Source of the DNA: Lichenostomus cassidix
Taxonomy: Eukaryota > Chordata > Aves > Passeriformes > Meliphagidae
DNA length: 64,000 nt
Assembly: GCA_008360975.2 (NCBI GenBank)
Contig: CM039196.1
Coordinates: forward strand, 7,730,263 to 7,794,262
Direction of reading: 5' to 3'
The notes beneath the pieces are model-generated. The model saw only the letters and a list, made by a program, of their open reading frames with translations, had not been told where the DNA came from and searched no databases. Shown piece after piece: positions 13,601-26,200 of this stretch. A program made the position numbers and the translations under genes. Positions within the stretch are counted from its first letter, which is position 1. The number at the start of each line of letters is the position of its first letter.

Positions 13601-15839
13601 GAAACATTTTGAATAATCTTTTCTGCAGAATAAAGCTTATTTGATTTCACTTTTAAATGGACAAATACCTCTACTTAAAATTCAAACATAGCTATTAATG
13701 CCACTCAACCAACAGCTAAAAAATCCCAACACTTTTATCATAATCAGGCTGTTTAATCCACTGGAGTTTTAACTCTACAACATTTGAAATGTAAGAAAAA
13801 CATTTCAGATGCCTATTACAGCATTGCTGCTCTGTCATCAACTCCAGGTCCCAAAGGTTCTGCTCATGCGGTAAAACTAATTTAACTTCCATCAGGTGTT
13901 AAACAAGGCAGATGATCATAGCTAATAATTTCATAAAGATGTTCTGAAAATTAAATAATATTCACAACCCTTCTTGCAGGTACAGGGCAAGCCATGATAT
14001 TCCATGCTATAATGGAGTTTGCATACACGTCCATGTTTTAATGTCAGGATGCAAACTCCATTTTGAATAAAGGGCTAGTTTGTCCCTGCCATGGTTTTTG
14101 CTTGGGCTAGAAACCATTGAAGTCTTTTTGGGCAAGAAGGAAAGTTAAGCTACGCTTACAATTAAAGTACAGAGATCAGGCCATGAAAAATCCACCCATT
14201 AATTCATTAAACACTGAAAAACCTGTATTGTCTGCCTTCTAGAGTGATCTTTACTAAGTAAAATCTTCAGGTAATCAGGTTTATGCATGACATCAGCAGA
14301 GATTAAATTGCTACACAGGATCACAGAGCACCTCAGCTCCTCAGCTCAAATCTTATTCAGCAGTACTATAGAAATGAATGAGCCAAACCCTGAGAACAGC
14401 TCAGCCTCTGCTAGAGGACAAACAGTTAATGCTCATCAGTTCCATGGCTCAGCAGAGCTGCTTCACGGCCAGAAACTACTTTGTCCAGCCTCAGTTAATC
14501 CACAGCTGCTGTGCCTGCTGGAGGTGAGTGCCAGCGGCACTGCAGGTGCTTGGTCCTGGTCAGACCCATCTGGGGCAGAGCCAAGGGCAGGGAGCAGAGG
14601 AAGAGACAGAAGTGGAAAGAGCCTCTTGTGGGCAGTGACCCAAGTGGAGCCCTGTGCAGAGGATAAACTCAGCTCTAGCTGGGCTGTTTTCCTGTTCAGA
14701 CTCCCTGGACTCTGTCAGTGCAGACCTACTGCTGTCCCACAGTCACAGCTACAGTGCTTCAGGCATGGCGGGGAACCCTAAACCACCACTGCCCAGTTAT
14801 TTAAATTTAACAGGGGCAAAAAGACATCTCATGGAAGGTTCCCAAGCTTTAGAAGAAGCACCTGCCCATCTATATCTATCTAGAAGCCAGATATATTGGT
14901 GTTTTCCAGCTGGTAAGACAGAACACTGGAGTTCACATTTCCCAAATTATTCTGGTAACCCAATTGCTGACAGTTAGGGTTTTTATAGTCCCTCTGATAC
15001 ACCAAAATGCAATGGGATGTTACTATGAACATCTCAAGTCTGAAAGATACTTGTTATTTGAATCTTTATTACTTCAATTATATCCTGTCAAAAATTAGAT
15101 TTTTATACAATGAACGTACAACATCCCACATAAAATACCATTTTATCCCTAGGGTTTGGGGTTTTTTTCCTATCAGGAAAGACCTTTATTTCGTGCCCCA
15201 AAGACAGCACTTGAATAAGAGACAGGGTAGCTGGCTATCTTCCATTTTCTCAAGATGGAAATATGCTTGATCTGGCATGAAGAGCATCCCTATCCCTTTG
15301 TGAGATGAAATGATGGATTATTGAAGACGCTGCGTAAGTGTGCACTGAATGACTTCATTCTGAGCCTCAGGCAGTCCAGAGGGATCATATCACTGACAAC
15401 ACCAATAATCTGATCAGAAGAGCTACAGGAGTTCTTCCCAGCCAAAGCAGAATGAACAGAGGGAGTGCTGTGCTCATTGTGCTGCTCAGGTCTACAGCTG
15501 ACCAAATTAACACAACAAAAAGCACACCCATGCTTCTTCAGTTCCTCTCCGAATTAGTTTTGGGAGGCATACACAGACTGACTCTGAGGTCCCACATTTG
15601 GCTCTAAATAGGCAAAAGCCCTAGCAGTAACAACCTGAATTTCTGTATTTTGGGAAGATCTGTGAAATGAAGAAAACCCAAATGTTTTGTGGCAGTCCTA
15701 AAACCACATAAAATCAGATCCAACCCATTTACAAGTTTTTAAGAACAGCTAAGAGCACTGTCTCTTCTCTCTGGCCCTACCAGAAAATAAAGCCTGAGAA
15801 CTCAGCAAGAAAAGATAGCACAAAGCCAACAGGTAACCC
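13601..15839. other. AT-richer intergenic segment downstream of YPEL1
   Basis: Composition shifts here from GC-rich to AT-rich. No coding exon or RNA gene was recognised. It holds the inverted repeat at 14011-14062 and a plus-strand AATAAA near 13629 with no gene visible in front of it. Confidence 0.5.
14011..14062. repeat. Perfect 14-bp inverted repeat, 24-nt loop
   Basis: The left arm at 14011-14024 (AATGGAGTTTGCAT) is the exact reverse complement of the right arm at 14049-14062. Each arm contains a POU-octamer-like ATGCAAAC. The structure could be a stable hairpin, a remnant of a small inverted-repeat transposon, or paired binding sites. No gene is adjacent. Confidence 0.85.
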
Positions 15840-18800
15840 AACAAAACAATTGAAAGCTTTTATTGTGATACCTCAAGTAGATACAATATAGTGAAACAAC
15901 AAATGATGTACAGTATTGCTAGGACAAAACAGCAACACAGCCATGTCACCTGTAAAAGAAAGCGTTTTAAAGAGTTTAAGAAACAATGAGGCACAACTCA
16001 ACTGCCATTTATGACTCATGCTTTAGACCTTAAACCACTTGTAACAGTCCTTTTAAAAGAAACCTCTGAAGCATCTGTTCCTTTTCCAGTAAGTGTTGAT
16101 ACTGCTGGTTGGCTTAACATGAGTCTCAGTGAAGTCCAATAAAGTGTCCAAGAAGTTTAACGAGAATTTGACAGCTTCTTCCTCTCATGGTCAATATCCA
16201 AGGCTGGAGATGACTGAAGTTTGGTCTGTGAGCCTGGAGGTCACTGCTGCTGCAATCTGGCTGCTGAGATGAGCGGGCAGAGGAGCCCTGTGAGCGTCAC
16301 TTGGAGGGAAGTGTGTGGCCACCAAACCTGGTGCTTGGCCTTGGGGGAACTCTTGCACTGATCCACCAGTGGGAAAGACAGGTGACCTTTGGTTATGGGC
16401 GCAGTGGGGACTCAGTCAGAACCTCTGAGACCAGTTTTTAGCTCAAAGAAATGTCATACCCCATATTCCCCCTCCTCTCCCCTGAACTGCAAGCACACAG
16501 GTACCACCCACACTGGTCATTATGCTGGATCTTGCTAAATGGAGAATTAAGATGGAGCCATAACAATCTCCCTTCACACAGTTTGCCATTGTACAGCTTA
16601 CAACCAACAAGGGAAATTCATATCCTGGACCCTTTAACTGGCAGATAAAAATCAAGATTACCAGGCTGTTAAAAGCATACAGCAGGAGTGGTTAGGTTGA
16701 GGAGTCAGCAATCCCTCACCAAATTCTGCAGATGATTTCACAGCAAGTTTGCATGACAGAATTTTTATACATGGCAGCATTGCCTTTTAGTAATCAAAAA
16801 GGTACTTAAAGTAACCAGCCAAAGAAGAAGTCTAGGGTTTGGAGGCAGACTCAGTCCTGGAACACCATTGTTACAAACCATTATTTTGGACCTAGACAGA
16901 GAACGTGTGGTCAGATTACTAAAGTCACACCAAATTATGACTAACTACTTTAGGACAGGCATGGCTTTAGAGGTTCAGTGGAAAAAAAAAAACCTTTCAA
17001 TACATGTACATTTTTGCTAGCAAATTCCTATGCATCCCAATGAACATTTCTTCTAAGCCAGCTCATAGTCAGTTCATTTGGTCCAAGAAAGAGCCAGCAA
17101 GAAACAAAGGTTCACAAAAGCTTTTTGTTACAATTTATAAAAAACAAAATACAAAATAAATGTTAAGACCAACAATAAAAATAACCAGTACAAGTAACAA
17201 AAGTGCTCAAGTTGGAGGGGAAGTAAACTTGCCCAGAGCAAACACATACAAACTTTAAATATAATCTTTAATATATTACAAAAATTGGTTAGAGGGAAAA
17301 TGCTTTAGTAAAATTTTTTTTTCAAGTAAGTTTATTTTTCTTTCAAATGACTGCTAGAGGGTTCAGTGACCAGACTGACCTCTTCACATCAGCCAGCAGT
17401 CATTGCTATCTGGATTCAACTTTCACCAAAACCAATAACAAGAACTCTCTGTATCTTTATGAGGGGAGAAAATAATCATTGAGGCTGCCAAACAACATGG
17501 GAAGAAAATTCACATATTCCCTCAATAGAATGAGCCTCAAGAATTGTTACATGGCAGCATAAAATAGTGATTCTGTACTAGTTCTACTCCTTACTCCTGC
17601 CAAGCATCCACTCTTAATAAAAGACCAAAAAGAATATTGCTTTGTTTGGTTCTCTTAAAAGTCATAAACATCACATATAGATTATTAACTCTTTATGCCA
17701 GTAGTCTGAAGCTCTACGTGCTAAGCACTTGAAGTCCCAACCTTTGGCATCAAAGTTAATTAAGGTTTTGGTGAAAATGTCCAGTTTGAAATATAAATAA
17801 TGCACTGAAGAAAGAGGTTGAATTTCTAAGTAAGAATCAGACTGTGTTACAGACAGCATTAGCTTACTAACAGGAGATAGCCAAACTCCCAATTTTGGAG
17901 AGAAGAGTCTTTAATACTTTACATATTTTCTTGAATTTAAACTCTCTCTGGAAAAGCAGCCATTAATTTTGCCTTCAGTCCAGTGTACTGCCTCAGCAAG
18001 TCTGTAGGCAGGAAATAAGAAAAGCCCAAAGATACATGAACCTCACACAAGTTGTTCACAAGTATCAACATTGCAACAGGACTTAGAAGCCAACACAAAC
18101 TTTTTGCTGACTGAAGTTTTAGTGCCTTCCTTGTTGGCAACAAATATTGAAATGGTGAAAAACAAAATCCCAAGAATTCCAGGCCAAAAAGATCACGAGA
18201 CAGGCAGCACCAAAGCCCATCTTGCATCAATGACATTGTTAAAAATGAGACCTGATGGGAACAAGAAGTAGCAACGTGTAAACCACAAAATCCAGGTTGA
18301 ACATGACTGCATCACCTCAGGCCTCTGGACTGAAACCCAACAGCTTGAACTACTTCTCTAATTCTTACATTTTTAATCATGGGTATCAATCATGACAACA
18401 TCTGGCAGGCAGTTAAGCCAGCCTGCATCACAGAGAATGTGTACACCCAGGAGAATGCTCTCCTCACTCCTCCTCTACACAAAAACACTGGAAAGCTGGT
18501 TTTAAACAGTTGTATTGCCCCTACCCATTGGCATAATTTTTCATGTCTGACAATTTCTAAAGTGCAGCAGAGTTCAGAAAGCCTATGAGAGATTCCCAAA
18601 AACATAACAGCAGCAGCAGCACCTGTGACTAATTTCACAGGTGCCGTATTAGAATTGTAATTGAGAGAAAAGGATTTCGTATTGCAAGGCTTCTGTATTG
18701 TTCAGTTTTAACACTTACGTAGTGTTAAAGGGGTTTTTTTTCCAAATATTTTGTCCTCAAGCATTAAAAGGATTAACATACAAAAAGTCTTTAGAGACTG

Positions 18801-20206
18801 TTTAATTTGAAAATTAAGTTAGCAAATTTATGTAGAGTGTTTCTTTCACAGTTGCTCAGTTTGCATACACAGATACCAACAGCTCCTATTGTGCATACAC
18901 TTTCCAGAAGTTTCTCTCATTAACTGATTCCATTAAAGAAACAGCATGAGAACAAAAGAGAAGGTGAGTTTCATATAAATTTTTATTATAAAAAGGTACT
19001 TGGGGATGATTTAGCCAGCAAACCAGGAAACCCCTTCCCCACCCCCAAATTTTAAAAACTATCTTGCTATTTTATTTTATGAAAAAACCAGTCAAACTTC
19101 CCTTCCCTCTTATTACTCCTCCTTTTCCTACAGGTACTGTATTAATTTTCATGTCATAGGCTCTGGCCATTTCTCACAAAAATAAATATTTTTGTTCAAA
19201 TGTAGTAGAAGCAGAAGACTTCAACAAGTTTCCTTGACATCAACCTCTTTGTCCAGTGCATTAGGACTACACAGTTACATGGAACCAGCCATAAAACTTT
19301 ACTGATGCACAAGTCCCTGTTACTGACAAAGGTACAGTACCAAAACTTTGTTTTTTCCTAATATACCAACTAATTTTTTTTTCCAAAATAGAAGATGCAT
19401 ATATTTTTCTGTCTTTTTTAATCTTGCAAGCTATAGTTTTATAAATTTTTTTTATCCAGCAAACTCCATAGGGAATATGTTGGTCTTAAAGGAACATATT
19501 CTATAGCATTATTGATTTAAAATCTTTCTATGTTATTTCATGAAGATACCAAACCCCTGGTATAACCTTTCCTAACAACTTGAGACCTGCTAACTTCAGT
19601 CAGTGCAATTGAAATATTTTTTGAAGTGAGCACTGTACCTTTAACCAATTCACCTACAAGATGTACATAGGTTGTGGTACACTCAAATTTAAAAAAGAAA
19701 GTAATAACTACAATACTGCATCTTCTTCACTGCCAAACACATCAGAAATTGCTACATATAAAAAAGCACCCCATCCCATACATTCTTTCAGACTGCTCAG
19801 GTACAGAACTTCTACAGGACTGGAGTGTAGGTGTTTAGGCAAGAAGCATGCACAGCAGAAGTAGCATTAAAGGCATAGGTCAGAGAGAGATGCTAACCAG
19901 TAAAATCCGTTTTCAATTAGTGAACTGTTTCTCTAGTGTGAGAGAGTTTAGAAAAAGGTCATCCAAAATGTTCCGAAACAACTGTTCACACAATAATACA
20001 TGTACAAAAAGAGGGAACTTACACAAGGAGAAAAGGCAAACATGGCCTGAAATAGCCACTTACACTACACTACTCATTTGTGAGGTTTCAGAGTTCAGTG
20101 ATATTCTCAGGGCCACTCTAGCCAAGCTCTTCCTTTAACTTTGCGTTAGTCTTTGTAAAGCCTGTTCCACAGAATATAGTCCAAACTGAAGGAAAAAGGT
20201 TGTGGT
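15840..20206 (-). other. YPEL1: Probable YPEL1 3' untranslated region
   Basis: This is continuous with the last YPEL1 coding exon and is AT-rich without recognisable coding. Several minus-strand AATAAA signals fit alternative 3' ends: 19071-19076, 18982-18987, 17331-17336 and, most distal, 15858-15863. I chose the distal signal as the limit because the sequence changes character beyond it and a UTR of several kilobases is plausible for this gene. The true end could be any of these sites, and UTR introns cannot be excluded. Confidence 0.4.
15858..15863 (-). terminator. YPEL1: Candidate distal YPEL1 polyadenylation signal (AATAAA)
   Basis: The plus strand reads TTTATT, which is AATAAA on the minus strand. 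Cleavage would be expected about 10-30 nt further along the minus strand, near 15.84 kb. Nearer alternatives exist at 17331, 18982 and 19071. Confidence 0.35.
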
Positions 20207-20296
20207 TCACTCCCAGCCATTGTCTTTTATCATGTGGGCAAGTTCAATGATAAATTTTCCTTCTTTGTATTTCTGACTGCTCTCAAAAGCATGTTC
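20207..20296 (-). CDS. YPEL1: YPEL1 coding exon 4 and stop (residues 91-119)
   Basis: It encodes the family C-terminus starting [14 protein letters not shown] and ending MIKDNGWE, followed by TGA at 20209-20207. The final Glu agrees with YPEL1 (YPEL2 ends in Asp). The acceptor CAG at 20299-20297 is preceded by an uninterrupted run of 17 T on the minus strand. Confidence 0.96.
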   Translation of the reverse strand, partial: EHAFESSQKYKEGKFIIELAHMIKDNGWE

Positions 20297-23200
20297 CTGA
20301 AAAAAAAAAAAAAAAATCAACACTGAATTAAGCTGGGGAAATTAAGTATTTTAAACATCAAACTTGCATTAAAAATACAAACCAGGAGCCATTACAGTTA
20401 ACAACCCATATTGGTTACACTGAGTAAGGTAAGGGAGGGAGGAAAGAGAGGTTGAAAAGCATTGAGAAGGAAACAGAAGCAAACTTCTCCTAAGTGGAAT
20501 CAGCAGATCTACTGCACAGATCTTGCTGTAGAACTGCCCATGTTCTCTCACTGCTTAGGGAATTGTAATGCTTTTTTAAGTGAAGGTTAGGAAATGGCAT
20601 GTTATGTGTGTTATTTCCTTACTCCCAGAAGTAATGAAAAGAGGGAATGTGAACCTCTTCTAAAGCTCTCCTCTATATTCATCATCACAGGGAATGCCTT
20701 ATTAAAACTTCTAAGATCTGCAGCTGCACTGAATCAGTGAAAATCTTACCCAGAATCTGACATTTTCAAAACATCAAACTTGCAACACAGCTGCAAGTAC
20801 ACAGGTAAATTTTCAAACAGAATCTAGTCCAGATTATTTGTAAACAGTGTAATATGCTAAGTACCATTTATTCTAATTCATATTTTTGCTGTATAATATA
20901 ACCAACTTTTGTAGAGCAAGACATTACAGACTCATTCTGACAATTTCTCCCACCTGGTTTAGTGCATGTGTGCTTGGTAATCTTGCAAAAAGGTACTACA
21001 GAAATATTAGGTAACTGTAATAGCACCTCTAACTCATGCTTGATTTGCAGTCCAGAATAAAGTTATTATCTGCTACAGCATTTCTGCAGATGCAAGGAAG
21101 CAAGACTGTATTAGTGCCTGGTGTATACAAAAGCACCAGAGCTAACTCACCTAAGCTATCAGCAAAGGTACTACTCAAAGCCCTTCTCAAACATCTGTGC
21201 TTCAACATACAAACATTTATTGGGGATTGAAGTGTATTACTTACGTATTTCCATCCAAGAGTGGTTTTACAGTTTTCACAATAGATATCTGCTACAGCAT
21301 GTAAACCTGTCAGAAGAACTCTCTCCTCTGCTGGACCACAGCCCACATTTACCCTGAAAAAAGAAAAGGAGAAATTACATTAACAGCATGAGTGTGTTTC
21401 TCTTCCTACTGTTCCCCACTTTCCTCCAGTGGATAAAAAACAGTTAAAAAATGGTGCCTAACTTATTCAATGCTGCTAAAGTAACTTCCTCTGTTACACT
21501 GAGCAGAAGGACAGGAAGAGAAAAGGGGGTTGTTTTTTGTTTTTCAAGCGGCTGTGGTGTCACTGTTGGTGATACCCACTTACTCCCAGCAACAAAGACA
21601 GGCTAAATAAACTTCCAGAGAACAGAACATTAAGCAGTAACTGGACACTTCTACAGTTTCAGGCTTTTCTTCAAAAACAATTTGAGACCTCTGTAATGGA
21701 AGTCTGTACCAGTGAATCAGCACCAACAGCTGAATTTAGAACCAGCTCCAAAATAGCAGCAAGAAAAAGGCCTCATAAATATTTCTTTGCTACAGATCAG
21801 CAGACTAAGCTGTGATGAACAAACAGCAATTTCAAAACAAAACATCCCATGAAGTACTGCATCAAGCTTGTTTTTTTCCACAAATGGATCTATGCAGAAA
21901 ACACAAAGCAAGACTAAATCAAGTTTTTAGACAGTTTTAAATAAGAGCAAATTTTGGTCATTTTTGCTGTTGTATTCTTACTATTAGAATTATATCAGAA
22001 GTCCCAAGTCACCACTGAATGACTACATACTAAAAATTTCAAGGATCTGCAATCAAATCCTTTGCAGTTACAGTTCCATTATCCTAGTAAAAAGTAGACC
22101 AGGACACTCAACTGCATCTCTTTCTCAAAATGCTGCAACACAAAAAACTGCTGAAAAATAAAGACAAAAATGCAATCCTGCATATTAAAAACTTAAAATA
22201 CACCCATTAACAAATGCAAAGAGCCTTCTGTCAAGGGAAGGACGTGCCTAATATTGCAAATATTAGGCTTGATAAGATCACAGAGACCTTTTGCCTCTAG
22301 CACATTTGCAATATTCAAGGTCATTTAAGACGTACCAAGTTTACTGAAACATTAACCTGTAAATGTATCCAACTATCACACTGGGAAATTCTTTAGACCA
22401 CAGCAGAGTTGTCTAAAGCAAATTTACAGTCACTCAATATATTGTGACTTCTGGAGTATCTCAGAATTGCAGCTCCTACTCAATAGTTACCATTACATAC
22501 ACAAAAGGAATTTCCCATTAACACACTCCCCTAATCTTTCAGCTCTTAGCAGAATTACTTATAAGATAAACTCACATATGCGCAAAGGAATGCTTCAGGA
22601 CCAGCTCAGTAGACCTTTAATAACTATTGCTGGTGAATAAAGCCAGCATTAAAAAGAACAGGGCAAAGTACAGCTACGTTATTTCCTACTGTTTTCCACT
22701 TGGGAAGCATAAAGTTACTCTCTGCAGGTGGTGTGCAGAACCATAACCACATACTTACACAGAATTGAAGAGGTAGGCTCGTCCCTGGCTTCCCTGGAAG
22801 GACTGCATAAAAAAAAAAAAAAAAGAAAAAAAGAAATTGCACTTGTTACAAAACAAAAGAAGCCCCACCAAACAAAAAAACAGTTCCAGAAGGAGGTGTT
22901 AGTAAACATATAATGATAATACAGGTATAAATTATTTCAGTTATTTTAGACCAGTTCTTTATAGGAAAGCCTGGCCAGCCAAGTTTTCACCCATATTAGA
23001 TTTTTAGCAATGATTTTATTTTACTTTGTCAAATGCTATTTGCTCAAAATCAGACATCCATAATGCAAGCAAAACGTACTTTTTCCCTACCCCTCTGCAA
23101 GATATCACTTCTCATTTTCCTAGACATCCTTCATGCTAATTGAAATAATCTGCTTTTAACTCAAAGGGAATTACTCCCATCTCCTCTGTCTTCCCCTGCT

Positions 23201-26200
23201 GCAGCCAAAAGATGATTTATTTGAATTTCATTGCATCATCTGATCAGTTTATAATTCACAGATAAGCTCAGCTTCATTTTAGTAAGACAACTGTTATCAC
23301 ATGCCTGAACACAGGCAGATGCTTTCAAATCTCTCACGTTCCTGATGGATTATGGACAAACGATGACTGTTAGGCTTTCTTGGCTGGATCTAAATGAGTG
23401 TTGTAGTTCAGAGCAGTAGCACAGTTTTAAATTAAAACTTCTAATCAGCCACACTTACTGGGGGCTGGTTTGGCTTGTGGAGCAGTTTCAGTGCCTGGGA
23501 ACTGCATGCTTGATCCTTCTGAACCAACTAAACCAGCAGCTCTTCTCCCAGGCGCTCAGCAATGTTAATGCAGACACAGCCCTGAGCCTGTGATCAGGCT
23601 GTGAGCTGGGGACATCCTGGGAGAACTTGTGAGCAGACCAGAGCCAGTCACAGGTGGAACATTCAAAACCTGTGTCAGACTCATCACTGCTTTCATCTGG
23701 TTCCTTCTGCATTGAATTGGTAATTTAGCCACAATTATTATTTCCCATCCAAACAGGAACACACTGGAACAGATTTCTTTCTTCTCTCTTCCAAACTGAA
23801 TTCCATTCTTACAAAAATCTGTCTTAATTCTTTTTTTCCTCCAGCCTTTCCGTTCTCTAACCTACTTGCAAAGAAAATTAACTACTTTATCCATAATTCA
23901 GAGAAAGCACAATTGTTTTTAAGAATCCGTGTATTTCTAGTGTTGAACATCACAGACCAACTTTTCAGAAGCCTGCACTAGATCAACATGCAAAGTTTTT
24001 GGAAGGAAAATCTCAACCTGAATACTTTTGCATGGTTTTAGTAACATCAGGCATGGAACCATAGGTAGAAGGTCCTTTTTGCAAAGGACTGTTCTTCTGA
24101 AATGTATTTCATTCTATCATTACAAGTCACTTGACAGTAAAATAGGTATTTTGCCAGTCTACCAACCAGCAGTGCAACAGCAATAATTGTTCTTCTAATT
24201 ACTCAGAACAGTTTGCAAAAAAAAAAAGTAAAACGAAAATTCATACAAATTAATCCTTTTGATCAACATTAACCAGACTATATACTGGAATAAGGAATGT
24301 TTAAAGAAATCCATTACTCTAGACTACTCTAGGCAGCAACAGTGGCAGCGTAGTTACGTACAGCCCTTACATACTTGTAAAATCTAGTTTAAAATTCTAG
24401 TTAACAGTTTATAGCACTAACATTTTATTATTTTAGCAACCATTTAAAAGAAATTTTGACAGAACATATTACTGCTCTCCACAACTGCTTGAAGGGAGGT
24501 TGTAGCAAGGTGGGTCAGTCTCTTCTGCCAACTAACAAATGACAAGACCAGAGGAAATGGCCTCGAGTTGCACCAGAGAAGGTTTAGGTTGGATACCAGG
24601 AAGCATTTTTTCCACCAAAAGGGTTGTCCAGCATAGGAACAGGCTACATAGGGCACTGGTGGAGTCACCATGGACACACAAATGTGGGACTTGGGGACAT
24701 GGCTTAGTGGTGGACTTGGCATTTTTGGGTTTGTGGTTTGACTCAATGACCTTACAGGTCTTTTCCAAGCTCAGTGATTGTAAGGAGGTTCCACTTATAG
24801 CAAAGACAAAAGAGAAAGTAGTCTCCACCTGCCAGAACTGCAAGTCTTATTTTTCACCAGGCAAGTAAAACCAGATAGGCTGTGCAGGACAGTGAAAGCT
24901 GAAACTTCAGGTGGGACTGACCCTGAAAGGAGAGACTAGCTTGAGGACAGAGTCTGAACAGCTCTGCCAGAAAGTAATTTATCCTTATACCTGCCTTTAA
25001 AACAAACAAAAACCCCACCACTAGTTCAGTCCTCCTGAGATACTTAAACACACAGCACAAAACTGGCAGAATGGTGAACACCTACAGTCTGCAGTCCCTG
25101 CAGAACAACCAGGACTCTCTAGACTAGAGCCAGTAACAAACAGAGAATGCTTACTGTGGATGAAAACAAAAACAACTCAGGTATATACTCCTAAAAACTG
25201 CCCATTAACAAATGAGTAACCAGCCTGGGTAACCAAAAACACATTAATTTAGAGAAAATACAGTTGTGCAACTCCAAAATTTAAGAAAAGGCAAAGGAAA
25301 CACTTAAAAAATCCTCTTATTCATTAAGTAAACATAAAACTAGAACTTCCTTGTTCCACATGCCTGAAATTATTAAACAGAACTTCCAAAGCCATGATGA
25401 CCATGATATTTGGTTAAGCTACTGTAAAACTTCTTAAAGAAGTTGCAGCCATTTCCCCCTGCTTTAAAAACATGTTGTGAATTACAATTCACAAATCCTT
25501 TTTCAAACTGCATCAAGAATTATTATCTATTAATCATGTGCTGGTTTCTCTATTTACACGTAACTACACATGCCAATTGCATACATATCAATGTGGTAGG
25601 TTGGGATTTTTTTGTCTGGTTCTATATAATAATTTTTAAACTACTTATATGCCATACCTGAAGTTCCCCAGGAGGCTGGGGAAGACAAAAAGACTCCAGA
25701 ACAAATCAAGAGTCAGGAGACCTTCCAAAGGATCTTATGCAATTATTTCTGCCAAGTTTATGTTTAGTCTTGACTTCTTATCACCTAATAAAAGCTCTCC
25801 TTTGACCCTGCATTTCTCAAAATTAAGCAGAGGGCAGTAACAGGATGCCAGGAATAGCACAAAAAGCAGCTCTTCCCCTCTCTTGTTTCATAAGCTGAAA
25901 AAAAACTCATGCCAAATGAAATATAAACCACAGGTTGGAAAGCACTGCTTTAGTTGTTTTTCTTTTCCTAATATATTTTTAAAGATGACTTGACTTTTTT
26001 TGCACCCTTTGCTTTGTTGCCCTAGATATACTGTATTCTCCCAGGCCTATTTTCCCTCAGAAATGGCCATTACCTTCTAATTTTCAGGATTTTCAAGGCA
26101 GAGTAGAGGGAAAAGCAACACAGAACCTTTTCCTGTGACAGTGACTTCAGAAAGAAAGTGTGTCCACAAACATCCCACTGTGAAAAACTCCTCCATTCCA

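Noticed and set aside
1..15839. miR-130b/miR-301b cluster expected near PPIL2
   Set aside because: The mature-type CAGTGCAATGAT seed region was not found on the plus strand; a partial match elsewhere (near 54.77 kb) diverges at once and lacks a hairpin I could see.
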